Shown here one piece after another: positions 50,150 to 59,493 of a DNA stretch of 64,000 nucleotides. Under the pieces are notes generated by a model. It made no database searches, was not told the origin of the DNA, and worked only from the letters and a program-made list of their open reading frames with translations. Numbering within the stretch: the stretch's first letter is position 1; each line of letters starts with the position of its first letter. The stretch spans positions 372,001-436,000 of the forward strand of contig NZ_CP034248.1 in assembly GCF_003931855.1 (NCBI RefSeq). The letters are read 5' to 3'. Source of the DNA: Paenibacillus lentus (GTDB taxonomy: Bacteria > Bacillota > Bacilli > Paenibacillales > Paenibacillaceae). A program made the translations under genes and the position numbers.

Positions 50150-51244
50150 ATGAACGACAGCATGCAGAATGAGCATCAAGGAATGGAAATCGGGGTTTAT
50201 ACCCTCGGCGATCTTGTGCCTGATCCGTATCATGGTGAAACCATCAGCAGTCGGCAGCGCCTGCAGGAAATGATCCAAGCAGCCAAGCTGGCCGATGAAG
50301 CTGGACTAGATCTATTCGGAGTCGGTGAACATCATCGTCTAGATTATGCGGCATCGGCAACCTCGGTTATTTTGGCGGCTATCGCGCAAGCTACCAAGCG
50401 AATCAAACTAACGAGCGCGACAACTGTCCTGACTACGACAGATCCTGTGCGATTATTTGAGGAGTATGCCACACTAGACCTATTATCGAATGGACGGGCT
50501 GAAATTATTGCTGGGCGCGGCGCATTCCTAGAGTCTTTTCCCCTGTTCGGCTATGACCTAAATGACTATGATGAATTATTCATGGAGAACTTTGAGCTGT
50601 TCCAGCAATTAAATCATCAGGAGAAAGTCTCTTGGCAAGGCAAGTTTCGTGCTCCACTACAGGAAGCGGAAATTGCACCACGTCCCGTCCAACCGCAAAT
50701 TCCCATGTGGATTGGTTCGGGCGGTTCGCTTGTCAGCGCGGAGCGAGCAGGGAAGCTCGGAACCGGTATGGCTTTAGCGATTCTCGGCGGTGCTCCTAAT
50801 CGTTTTCAAGCCTTGGTGGAAGCCTATCGAGAGACTGGAATTGCCGCAGGCCACAAACCATCTGAACTAAAAGTAGCGATTACTGGCCATGGTTATATTT
50901 CCTCCACAACGCAGCAGTCCAAAGATGAATATTACCCTTACTATGCCAATTATCGACAATATGTAGATAAACAGTTGGGCGGAAGCGCACCGAAGCTGTC
51001 CCGCTCGGATTTCGAACAAATGACCAGCCCGGAAACAGCGCTATTCGTAGGTGATCCGCAATTAATCATCGATAAAATCCTACATCAATACGAGCTCTTC
51101 GGCCATCAACGGTTCATGTTACAGCTTGACGTGGGCGGCATCCCCTTTTCCAAAGTTGCACAAAGCATAGAGCTGCTAGCAACAAAGGTTGCCCCGGTCG
51201 TTCGCAAAGAAACAGGCCATGCCGTTACGAAGCCAAATGCCTGA
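50150..51244 (+). CDS. LLM-class flavin-dependent oxidoreductase
   Basis: 364 residues from ATG 50150 (GAAGGAG 8 nt upstream). A bacterial luciferase-like TIM barrel: MEIGVYTLGDLVPDP, AKLADEAGLDLFGVGEHHRLDYAASATSV, RIKLTSATTVLTTTDPVRLFEEYATLDLLSNGRAEIIAGRG, and IPMWIGSGGSLVSAERAGKLG. These enzymes use FMNH2 or F420 to oxidise small molecules; the class in Bacillales normally uses FMN. It is 41 bp upstream of a GTP cyclohydrolase II-like gene, the entry enzyme of flavin synthesis, so the pair may supply and use flavin together. Confidence 0.9.
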   Translation: MNDSMQNEHQGMEIGVYTLGDLVPDPYHGETISSRQRLQEMIQAAKLADEAGLDLFGVGEHHRLDYAASATSVILAAIAQATKRIKLTSATTVLTTTDPVRLFEEYATLDLLSNGRAEIIAGRGAFLESFPLFGYDLNDYDELFMENFELFQQLNHQEKVSWQGKFRAPLQEAEIAPRPVQPQIPMWIGSGGSLVSAERAGKLGTGMALAILGGAPNRFQALVEAYRETGIAAGHKPSELKVAITGHGYISSTTQQSKDEYYPYYANYRQYVDKQLGGSAPKLSRSDFEQMTSPETALFVGDPQLIIDKILHQYELFGHQRFMLQLDVGGIPFSKVAQSIELLATKVAPVVRKETGHAVTKPNA

Positions 51245-51285
51245 CCTAAAATGACCTAATTATTATGGAATAAAGGAATGATCTC

Positions 51286-52020
51286 ATGTCGGATACTAAG
51301 CTAGAAGCGAAAGCACTGGATATTTTAAAAGATAAAATCCAATTAATTCAAACTGGAGAAGGCGGCATTTACCTCGTTGGACCGATCAAGCTACCTGTCG
51401 ACCTGGATGGGGAGACCGTTATTTTTCAATGGTATTGCTGGCTTAGCCGCTGCCAAGTCACAGATAATTTCCAGGAAATCATTGACCAGCTGTCGTCTGC
51501 AAGCTTAGCGGAATATCAACAATCGAGCGTGCTTGTGTACGGTGATTTTAAAAATGCTGACGAAGCGTTGATTCGCATGCATTCGATTTGCCACACGGGC
51601 GACATTTTCGGCAGTCAAAAATGCGATTGCGGTTATCAGCTCAAGACATCCATGAAAAATATCGTACAGCACGGTACAGGCGCGCTATTTTATCTGGCCA
51701 ATCACGAGGGACGCGGCATTGGATTATTCAGTAAAGCTATGGCTTATGTGCTGCAAGAGAATGGATACGACACCGTCGAGGCTAACCTAAGTCTTGGATT
51801 TGTCGACGATTCCAGGAACTACTCTGATGCACTAAACGTACTGCGAATCCTCCGCACCAAACCTGTTACGCTCATGACCAACAATCCAAAAAAACTCGAT
51901 GCTCTGCAAAAAGCCGGGCTCACCTTATCCGGAAGAGAACCGATTTGGGGTGGCGAATCCGCCTTCAATGAGTTCTACCTACAAACAAAAGTGCAGCGTT
52001 CCGGGCATTTAGAGGAATAA
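51286..52020 (+). CDS. GTP cyclohydrolase II-like protein (RibA type)
   Basis: 244 residues, AAAGGA 8 nt before the ATG. The zinc site is intact (HSICHTGDIFGSQKCDCGYQL, three Cys), as are EGRGIGLFSKAMAYVLQENGYDTVEAN, with the Tyr equivalent to E. coli RibA Y105, and LMTNNPKKLDAL. The usual RQEGR is NHEGR, so one GTP-contact region differs. It lacks the DHBP synthase half of the bifunctional RibBA found in rib operons and has about 60 extra N-terminal residues. It may be a specialised paralogue serving the adjacent flavin enzyme; canonical activity is likely but not certain. Confidence 0.88.
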   Translation: MSDTKLEAKALDILKDKIQLIQTGEGGIYLVGPIKLPVDLDGETVIFQWYCWLSRCQVTDNFQEIIDQLSSASLAEYQQSSVLVYGDFKNADEALIRMHSICHTGDIFGSQKCDCGYQLKTSMKNIVQHGTGALFYLANHEGRGIGLFSKAMAYVLQENGYDTVEANLSLGFVDDSRNYSDALNVLRILRTKPVTLMTNNPKKLDALQKAGLTLSGREPIWGGESAFNEFYLQTKVQRSGHLEE

Positions 52021-52052
52021 AAGGGGGGCTTTGCCCCTCTATTTAGTTATTC
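52020..52052 (+). terminator. Terminator after the GTP cyclohydrolase gene
   Basis: AGGGGGGC and GCCCCTCT around a TTT loop, then ATTTAGTT. It starts at the stop codon of the plus-strand gene and also overlaps the end of the minus-strand gene. Confidence 0.7.
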
Positions 52053-52688
52053 ATATTTTTTCTTTGTCCCGTTTACTTCAATTTCTGCCCCGATGTCTTG
52101 ATAGTTCCCCGTGAACCAAGTTCCATAATTCTGATTACTGTAAAAATTGGCATTAACCTCAACTTTAGCATGTGGTTGTAAAGTTAGATCCTTTGCCTTA
52201 AAATCGATATCCTCATAACCCTTAGACAGTATCGGCTTAATTGTAATCTTCTCTTCCTTGCCATAGTTATAGAAGGTAAATGAACAGTTCGCTATTGCTC
52301 CATGCTCTTTGACTTGAACATGACAACGACTATCGCTTTTGACATAGTCAAATGATGCAGCGCCACTCGAATTATGTTTTTGTAGAAACATAAGTTTCTC
52401 TGTAGCTACTGGAAATATGAATATAAAAGCAATACACACCATGATAATCCTGCTAAGTACTTGAGGGTACCACGATCGATATGATTTTGTGGCCCAAACA
52501 ACGCCCGTAATTAATAGGGCCAGACCCAGAATTACAGACAAATGAAAGCCAGTCTCGTTCTCCCCTGTCCATGGTGAAATGCCTAAGGCATTAAAAATAC
52601 CGTCTCCAAGGGATCTTTTTAGATGGTCGCGCGCTAACATAACCAAGCCTAAAATAATAACGACAAAAGAAAGCCTATCCTTCTTCAA
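52047..52688 (-). CDS. Membrane protein of unknown function with an extracellular beta domain
   Basis: 213 residues. Three hydrophobic spans (about 8-20, 47-67 and 78-96), then an extracellular or cytoplasmic beta-rich part (about 110-213) with SRCHVQVKEHGAIANCSFTF (two Cys) and ITIKPILSKGYEDIDF...LTLQPHAKVEV, which reads like an Ig/FN3-type sandwich. I do not recognise the family. It faces the GTP cyclohydrolase gene tail to tail and has no co-directional partner close by. Confidence 0.75.
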   Translation of the reverse strand: MKKDRLSFVVIILGLVMLARDHLKRSLGDGIFNALGISPWTGENETGFHLSVILGLALLITGVVWATKSYRSWYPQVLSRIIMVCIAFIFIFPVATEKLMFLQKHNSSGAASFDYVKSDSRCHVQVKEHGAIANCSFTFYNYGKEEKITIKPILSKGYEDIDFKAKDLTLQPHAKVEVNANFYSNQNYGTWFTGNYQDIGAEIEVNGTKKKYE

Positions 52689-52925
52689 GGCTCATCCCTC
52701 CCTAATACATCTTTTTCACAATCATTAGCCGCTCTCCTGGCTTACTCCTTATTCAATGCATAAGTTCCGAACTTGTCTAAATCGGTTATCATTAATGCTA
52801 ACCATCCCTTACTCTCTATATATGCTAAGTATTTTTCTTTGTTAAACGTTAAGCCCAATAAAACAGAACGAACGCTCACCCGCCACGTAAAAGTTGGAAT
52901 TTACCGCCAAAGGGCTTCCTATAAT

Positions 52926-52965
52926 GCAAAAAAAAGCGAGCTTTGCGCCATTACGCAAACCCGCT
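52926..52965 (-). terminator. Strong terminator of the SLH surface-protein gene
   Basis: On the minus strand AGCGGGTTTGCG, loop TAATGG, CGCAAAGCTCGCT, then eight T residues. It is 40 bp after the stop of the large surface-protein gene. Confidence 0.9.
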
Positions 52966-53004
52966 AAGGATTAAGAATCAATCATCACATCTATAATATA
53001 AAAT

Positions 53005-56000
53005 TTATTCTATCGACAGCATTTTGAGCACGATCACCGTCGCTTCCCCGCGGGTCGCCGCATCGTTCGCAATAAAACGGTTCCCCCCTCGGCCAGCCAC
53101 GAGACCCATTTTGAGAGCAGCATCTACCGGGCCTTTAGCCCATTGTGGAATCGTGTCGTCATCGGCAAAGCCGGTTGATGCATCGGGGTTAGACTGCAGT
53201 TTGAGCGCCCGCGCAATCATTGCCGCCATTTCCGCACGGGTAATGGGAGCATTCGGACGGAAGCTGCCATCTTCATATCCGCTTATAATGCCTGCCTGTA
53301 CCGCCTGCGCAACGCTACTCTTCGCCCATGCGCCGATTTGATCATGATCGGTGAATATTACCGCCACTGCGTCGCCTTCCCATTTCATAGCACCTGCCAG
53401 CATGACTGCAAACTCAACACGGGTGAGCGGTCGGTTCGGTTTGAACGAGCCGTCCGGGTAACCGCTGACGATGCCTTCCAACGCTGCGCGCTTGATATAG
53501 CCTTCCGCCCAATGTCGAGCAATGTCGTTAAACGAGATGGCTGGCGCTGCTAGTTCGGCAGGCGGGGTTGATTTTTGCTCGATGAATAGCGTATATACCT
53601 TGCGTGTACCATCCTCCGCCTGAACGTGCAACGGGATAGCATTGTCTCCTTCTTGTAAATCGATCTTGATGCTACTGTCTACCACTTGATCCCGCCATGT
53701 CACTTTGGCCTTCGGGTGCTCCGCGAATACTTTCACCTCGATTTGCTTCGCTCCCGTCTTGACTGTATAGGACAAAGTATCCGCTGTAAACGATGGCGTT
53801 AAAGAAATACGTTTACCGTCCACCCATACTTCCAGCGTCTTCAAGTTGGCGTTACGAGATAAATGCCGATCGCCACCTGCCGTACCTCTACCCGATCTAC
53901 TGCTGCCAGAAGATGAACGCGAGAGTGTCACCGCTGTCTGGCTTAGCCCAGGTTCGCTTTCATTCCCCACAGCATCATAGGCTTTGACCGTAAAGCGGTA
54001 GCTCGTACCCGGGGCAAGGCCTGTCACCGTATACGTATAGACACTTTCCGTAACCGAGTATTCATAATGGCCGATGACCTGATCGACTTTCTTCTCGTCA
54101 TTCAGGTATAGACGATATCCGCTAACTGCAAAATCATCTTGTGCCGAAGGCCATGTTAGTTTCACGCTCGTCTGTGTAATATCCGAAACAGTCAATTCGC
54201 TGCCAGACGGCCAGATGGGGGCCAATGCATCCGGTTCTCTGATCACAGTGACTGTGTACTGCTGTGTATCTCCATTTTCCGCAGTGACAATAATTTCAAT
54301 ATGGTTGCTTCCCACCTGCAACCGCTGCACGTTTCCTCCGATAATCTCTGACTTCGCTCCCGGCTCGTAGGTTGCAGCCGTCACGCTAATCTGTTCGATC
54401 AAATAAGGAAAATGTAGGTTGTAGGTGTAAATTTCCGATTTAAAGCCCGGCAGCAATTCCCCGTCCAGTCGGATATCACGCAGCTTCGCATCGTTGCTCG
54501 GCAGCACGGTCACGGTCAATTCTGGATTCAATTTGCCTGGATTACGAATATACTCCGGATACTGCAGCTCTCCTGTGACCGTATAAGCTCCCGCCTGTCC
54601 CGAGTCATAATCTGTATTCACCAAGTCCCAGCTTACCGACAAATCTCGCTCAGAGCCATCGGTCAGACGGACACGCACCCCGACAGGCAGGGACAGTTGC
54701 TCCAGCTTCGTTCCCTTGGCTGTTCGGATCGTTGAAAGAGCCATTAGTTCTGCTACATTTGTGTACGGCATTGCAGAGACAGGCTCCGATAAATCGCTTT
54801 CAGTTCCCTCCATGGCAACGGCTTGTATCGCAAACCAGTATAACTTGCCCGGCGTCAGGCTGGTTACATTATATTCTGTACCGGTAATAAGTCCATCCAC
54901 GTTCACGAGCTCCCACTGTTCCGACTGTACAGGAGAAGCTGTCCCCTGGTAGTGATACAGCTTATAGCCGACAGCCCCGTCGACGGCTTCCCATACCAGC
55001 CTTGCTGCATTTTCCCCGGCATCTGCGGTCACCTTCTCCGGAGCAGCTATTGACCTTGTACCAATGGCGTAGAGCTTATGATCATCAGTCCCGATATATA
55101 CTGTACCGTCCGGGCCGATTACAGGCGATGAGCGTATTTCTTTCCCCGTTGCAAATGACCACAATACCCGCTCATCATCATCGTTAGCCTTCGGATCCAA
55201 CGCATATAACGCTCCGTCCCCATACCAACCAATCGAACCGATATAGATTGTACCGTCTGCTCCAACCACAGGAGATGAAATGATCATACACCATGTTTTT
55301 ATAGATGTATCAAACGACCATTTCTCGCGTTTATGTTCATCCACAGCCTCTGGATCAAGCGCATATAACGCTCCATCAAGTGAACCGACATAGACCGTGC
55401 CGTCCTGCCCAATCGCTGGCGATGAGGATACCGCTCCCCATGTTTCATAGGACCACTTCAACCGATGGGCATCATCAGCATTCGGATCCAGCGCATAGAC
55501 GTATCCGTCATCCGAACCAACATAGATCATGCTGCCGTCTGCGCTGATCGCAGGCGATGAGTAGAACGAACAGGGCCCATCCATCATCCACAAGCACTCC
55601 TCTGCTGTCTCTGGTTCAAATGACCACTTCAGCCGCTGAGCCTCATCCTGAGCATCGGAGTCCAGCGCATAGAAGATTCCATTGCCAGAACCGACATAGA
55701 TCGTGCCGTCCACTCCAACTGCAGGCGATGAATCTATCTGACCACCAATTTCGTAGGACCATATCTCCCGCTGTCCATGATCAGCATCGGGATCCAGCGC
55801 GTATATTTTCCCATCATACGAACTAACATAAATGATCCCATCCTGCCCAATCGCAGCAGATGAATATATCCGATCTCCTGTTGCAAACGACCACTTCTCT
55901 CGATCATCGTCATCGGCCGCATTTGGATCTAGTGCATACAACTTCCCGTCGCCAGAACCAATATAAACCGTGCCGTCTGCTCCGATTGTAGGCGATGAGG

Positions 56001-56370
56001 CGATAGCCCCCCCTGTCTTAAATGTCCATTTCAGCTTGCCCGTCTTCGAATTCAGCGCATACAGCTTTCCGTCATACGAACCAACATACAACGTGCCGTT
56101 CGCCCCGATCGCGGGGGTTGAATATATTTTGTCCCCGGCTTCGAACGACCACTTTACATCATGATCCGGGCTTCCCATAAACCTGGACTGCCTCGTCCAA
56201 TTAAAAGCTGTCGGCTGTGCCGCCTCGTAATCATAAGCACCCGGCTCATAACCTGCCCCTTGGGCAAACGGCAAATCGGCGGCCTGTACCAACGCAGCCG
56301 GAAACAGTCCCGCCAAGCCAAGCCAGATCGCCAGCAGCAGCATCCAGACTTTGTTACTCCCCTGATTCAT
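53005..56370 (-). CDS. Large surface protein: PQQ-type propeller, FN3, cadherin-like domains and three SLH domains
   Basis: 1121 residues from ATG 56370 (AAGGAGG 11 nt upstream). Signal peptide about 1-31. Eight PQQ-like blades (about 55-420), each with a [D/G]GT[V/I]Y[V/I]GS.DG.[L/I]YALD signature and W.[F/Y] strands; several inter-blade loops are acidic (DPNADD type). Then FN3 (about 425-515), an Ig-like domain, a cadherin-like sandwich, a second FN3, a Ser/Gly linker, another cadherin-like domain, and three SLH domains (about 925-1121) that bind pyruvylated wall polymer. It is probably an S-layer-anchored binding or adhesion protein. A LuxR-type MalT-like regulator is just upstream. Confidence 0.93.
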   Translation of the reverse strand: MNQGSNKVWMLLLAIWLGLAGLFPAALVQAADLPFAQGAGYEPGAYDYEAAQPTAFNWTRQSRFMGSPDHDVKWSFEAGDKIYSTPAIGANGTLYVGSYDGKLYALNSKTGKLKWTFKTGGAIASSPTIGADGTVYIGSGDGKLYALDPNAADDDDREKWSFATGDRIYSSAAIGQDGIIYVSSYDGKIYALDPDADHGQREIWSYEIGGQIDSSPAVGVDGTIYVGSGNGIFYALDSDAQDEAQRLKWSFEPETAEECLWMMDGPCSFYSSPAISADGSMIYVGSDDGYVYALDPNADDAHRLKWSYETWGAVSSSPAIGQDGTVYVGSLDGALYALDPEAVDEHKREKWSFDTSIKTWCMIISSPVVGADGTIYIGSIGWYGDGALYALDPKANDDDERVLWSFATGKEIRSSPVIGPDGTVYIGTDDHKLYAIGTRSIAAPEKVTADAGENAARLVWEAVDGAVGYKLYHYQGTASPVQSEQWELVNVDGLITGTEYNVTSLTPGKLYWFAIQAVAMEGTESDLSEPVSAMPYTNVAELMALSTIRTAKGTKLEQLSLPVGVRVRLTDGSERDLSVSWDLVNTDYDSGQAGAYTVTGELQYPEYIRNPGKLNPELTVTVLPSNDAKLRDIRLDGELLPGFKSEIYTYNLHFPYLIEQISVTAATYEPGAKSEIIGGNVQRLQVGSNHIEIIVTAENGDTQQYTVTVIREPDALAPIWPSGSELTVSDITQTSVKLTWPSAQDDFAVSGYRLYLNDEKKVDQVIGHYEYSVTESVYTYTVTGLAPGTSYRFTVKAYDAVGNESEPGLSQTAVTLSRSSSGSSRSGRGTAGGDRHLSRNANLKTLEVWVDGKRISLTPSFTADTLSYTVKTGAKQIEVKVFAEHPKAKVTWRDQVVDSSIKIDLQEGDNAIPLHVQAEDGTRKVYTLFIEQKSTPPAELAAPAISFNDIARHWAEGYIKRAALEGIVSGYPDGSFKPNRPLTRVEFAVMLAGAMKWEGDAVAVIFTDHDQIGAWAKSSVAQAVQAGIISGYEDGSFRPNAPITRAEMAAMIARALKLQSNPDASTGFADDDTIPQWAKGPVDAALKMGLVAGRGGNRFIANDAATRGEATVIVLKMLSIE

Positions 56371-56417
56371 CTCATACAAATCCTCCTTTTTTTATTTTCT
56401 AGAAGCTCATCCAGGCG

Positions 56418-56423
56418 ATTATA
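56418..56423 (-). promoter_or_regulatory. -10 box of the surface-protein gene
   Basis: TATAAT on the minus strand, about 48 bp before the start. A TTGATC hexamer sits 20 bp upstream of it, longer than the ideal 17, so an activator (perhaps the MalT-like protein) may be needed. Confidence 0.5.
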
Positions 56424-56520
56424 CACATTTCCTACTCTTTCGTGATCAACCCTACTTGACGCCTTAAGCGAAAAGGTTGATTTAGGGGGTGGAGACGATT
56501 GGGGCAAAAAAAGAAACGGG

Positions 56521-59091
56521 TCAGAACAACTTTAGTGTTCTGGCACGTTCCAATGCTTGTAATCGGCCTTTGGTCTGTAATTTGCCATAAATATTGTTAA
56601 TATGCGTTTTTATCGTTGCCAAAGAAACATTCAGCTGAAGCGCAATTTCTTTGTTCGACAACCCCATTTCCATTAGCCGAAGCACAGCTTGTTCTTTGGC
56701 GGTCAGAACACCCCCATTCCCTTCCATTGAGGACGAATCCATTCCTCCCGTAATAGGATAGATTAGCCGCAGCAATCGTTTCACATACGGTAAAGAAACC
56801 TTTCGGCTGGGGCGATGCTGCTGACTTTGACGCAATGTGAGATATTGAGCCAATAAATGACCTAGTGGTGCTCCTTCATCAACAAAGGTACGAATGTATC
56901 CTTCCGGCCCTGCCAAAGCAAGTGCTTCTTCCAGCACATCTATACTCTGGGCAACCTGTCCCTTCAAAGCGAGAATCCGGCTCTTAATGACGAGCAGACG
57001 AATTTTGTCGCTTTGCCGTCCGGCATTACTCGCGATACCGAGGATACGATCGGTTAAAATTATTGCTTCTTCGGTTTTCCCCTGCTCTGTCAGCAATGAA
57101 GCCAGCAGCTCATATTCCTTGAGCATCGTTAGCGGAATTTCATCGCTTGCCCGCAAACCGATCGGATTCTGCCATTGTCGCACAGGCTTCTCTTTTCCTT
57201 GCATCCTGGCTAGCATGGCCCGAAACCAGTCGAGTTTTCCTGACAAACGGGGGTTCGCCTTCAGTGCAGGCTGCTTCGTCAGCTCTTGAATGATGACACT
57301 TGCCCTCTCCGTGTCTCCATGTACGACGGCAATACGAGCCAACCAAAGCGACGCGATCGCCGAAAGACTAGGATTGTCATGTGCTTCCCCGATATCGCGC
57401 GCTCGGCGCATGTACCTCTCCGCTTCGTCCAGTCGATTACGTTCATATAGAAACTTACCGAAATCTATACAGAGATGAGCGATAAAATACATATTCCGGC
57501 TTGCGGACCAAATCGACAGTAAAGGATCTAAGACCTGTTCCGCCATTGCAAGACTGTCATCCGACACATAGATGTCCCACACAGGATGGTAGCCGTCCCC
57601 GCCACTCCCAAATCCAATGAAGAAATCCCCTTCTGGATGCCTTTCGATATACTCCTTCGAGTATTGCACAGCATAGTCAAAGTCCCGATCCAAGAATGTG
57701 CGGAATGCGGCCAGAAAAGCTAGTCCGGCTTGGAGTATCCTTCCAGTGTCAGGATCAAGGAAATCCGTATTCTGTTCCAGCCTACGCACCGCCCACCAAT
57801 ACCCTTCCGTGGCTGCTTCAATGCGACCGGACATATACTGGGAGGCCAGCTTGGATAAAAACAGCATCGGCCTCGCAAACAGCAGAGAATCGGGAATGGC
57901 GCTTAGCCATATGCAAAGGGTCGACCATTCATTAATCATGAGCGTAGGCGCAATGGTTTCCAACAACCTCAGCGCTTCCTCATAGCCTGTACCGGCTAAA
58001 TAATGATCCATCGCTTCATATAGATGATCGTTCTCCTCCAGCCATTTTCCCGCGTCCAGGTGCAGTATTTTCCATCGCAGGGGTTCCCGTATTTTTAACT
58101 GCGCGACCAAAAATTGCTGGAACAGATGATGGTACCTGTACCATTCCCGCTGCTCGTCCAAAGGCACCAGAAACAGGCTCATTTGTTCCAACTGCTGCAA
58201 ATATACATTACTCTCAGCCATGCCAGTGACCGCCTTGCACAGTTCGCCATTCATCCGCGCCAATATCGAAGTCTGGAGCAGAAATTGCTGCAGCGTTTCA
58301 GACTGCTGGGATAACACTTCTTCGAAGAAATAATCCGAAATATCACGCTCCGTTCCCATCATTTTTCGGATCATTAAGGCTGAACTGGCATTTTCGTGTT
58401 CGTGTAACGACAAAACTGCCAGCCTCATCGCGGCTGCCCATCCTTCGGTCTGTTCCTGTACGGCTATCGCTTCATCAGCGGATAAATCCATCCCGCCGCA
58501 TAATGCGAAAAACTCAGTCGTTTCTGCCGGGCTGAAGCAGAGATCTCTTACATCCAATCGGTTCAGCCCGCTCCCTGCCCTTATTCTAGAGAGGGGAATG
58601 GGCGGACTAGTTCTACTTGCGATATAAAGATGAACATGAGGAGGCAGACGTTCTAATAAATAAACAATTCCCTTCAGGATGGAGGCTTCTTCAATATAGT
58701 GAAAATCATCCCACACAAGCAATGTTGTCTGCGATATACGGTGCAAGCCATTGACAAGCGCGGCAATCAGTGAATCCCCCGTTGCGTCTTCCGCGGCATG
58801 CCGAAGAACAGCCTGTTCATCAAAAGACGGGCAAACCTGCTTCAGCGCGGCAAACGTGTGAGCCCAGAAGCACATTCGGCGATTATCTCCCTGATCCAGT
58901 GATACCCAAGCGACAGGACTTTCCATCGAGATTGCCCACTCACTAAGGAGCGTCGTTTTGCCATATCCGGCAGGGGCTGTAACAACAGTCAGCGCACAGT
59001 TCAATCCTTCCTGGAGCCGATGAAAGAGACGAGGCCGGGCAACAAGCGATGAGCGCGGCCGGGGAATATGTAATTTGGTAGCGATGATCAT
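56521..59091 (-). CDS. MalT-like ATP-dependent LuxR-family regulator
   Basis: 856 residues. The N-terminal ATPase (about 1-330) has Walker A APAGYGKTTLLSEWA and a Walker B-like LLVWDDFHYIE, with ASRTSPPIPLSRIRA typical of MalT/STAND proteins. A winged-helix and a TPR-like helical region (about 390-750) should bind an inducer, and the C-terminus is a LuxR helix-turn-helix (about 795-856: LTAKEQAVLRLMEMGLSNKEIALQLNVSLATIKTHINNIYGKL). It acts as an inducer- and ATP-dependent activator, most likely of the surface-protein gene 142 bp downstream in the same direction. A leader hairpin lies 25 bp before its start. Confidence 0.92.
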   Translation of the reverse strand: MIIATKLHIPRPRSSLVARPRLFHRLQEGLNCALTVVTAPAGYGKTTLLSEWAISMESPVAWVSLDQGDNRRMCFWAHTFAALKQVCPSFDEQAVLRHAAEDATGDSLIAALVNGLHRISQTTLLVWDDFHYIEEASILKGIVYLLERLPPHVHLYIASRTSPPIPLSRIRAGSGLNRLDVRDLCFSPAETTEFFALCGGMDLSADEAIAVQEQTEGWAAAMRLAVLSLHEHENASSALMIRKMMGTERDISDYFFEEVLSQQSETLQQFLLQTSILARMNGELCKAVTGMAESNVYLQQLEQMSLFLVPLDEQREWYRYHHLFQQFLVAQLKIREPLRWKILHLDAGKWLEENDHLYEAMDHYLAGTGYEEALRLLETIAPTLMINEWSTLCIWLSAIPDSLLFARPMLFLSKLASQYMSGRIEAATEGYWWAVRRLEQNTDFLDPDTGRILQAGLAFLAAFRTFLDRDFDYAVQYSKEYIERHPEGDFFIGFGSGGDGYHPVWDIYVSDDSLAMAEQVLDPLLSIWSASRNMYFIAHLCIDFGKFLYERNRLDEAERYMRRARDIGEAHDNPSLSAIASLWLARIAVVHGDTERASVIIQELTKQPALKANPRLSGKLDWFRAMLARMQGKEKPVRQWQNPIGLRASDEIPLTMLKEYELLASLLTEQGKTEEAIILTDRILGIASNAGRQSDKIRLLVIKSRILALKGQVAQSIDVLEEALALAGPEGYIRTFVDEGAPLGHLLAQYLTLRQSQQHRPSRKVSLPYVKRLLRLIYPITGGMDSSSMEGNGGVLTAKEQAVLRLMEMGLSNKEIALQLNVSLATIKTHINNIYGKLQTKGRLQALERARTLKLF

Positions 59092-59115
59092 TGAACATCC
59101 CTCCCTTCACAAAAC

Positions 59116-59152
59116 AACCCGGCCATCAGATTGCTCTAAGGTCGGGTCGTGT
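59116..59152 (-). promoter_or_regulatory. Leader hairpin E, before the MalT-like gene
   Basis: ACAACCCGGCC (59116-59126) pairs with GGTCGGGTCGT (59142-59152) with G-U pairs. On the minus strand GTTGTTTTG follows, then GGGAGGG and the ATG. TTAACA, 17 bp, TACAAC upstream on the minus strand is a possible promoter. Same plan as hairpins A-D. The rest of 59153-59493 shows only an unrelated hairpin near 59245-59280 (AATAGACCG type). Confidence 0.5.
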
Positions 59153-59493
59153 GTTGTATGGTATTCTTCTATGTTTGTTAATAAAGATATTCAATCTATA
59201 TCCTTGTTTCTCTTCCGTTTATGCTTACCTACATAAAAAAGAAATAGACCGCCCTGCCTAAGGATACGGTCTATTTCGACCACCACTTAGCGGCCGTTAT
59301 GCAGTTATTGTACTATGGACCATGTTCCTGCACAGCGCCTTACTTATTCTTACTTCAGTGTAACTCATTTCATAACGTTTTTATAGAATTTTTGTGTTTA
59401 GTTTCAAAAATATTTTCGGACCAGCCCAAAAGCCAGAGATTAATTACAATTCAAAATAATGACCCGCTAAATATTGTATTAGCCCGTGTCTAG

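Noticed and set aside
52773-52967. 64-codon plus-strand frame
   Set aside because: It runs into the terminator of the surface-protein gene and has no ribosome site.
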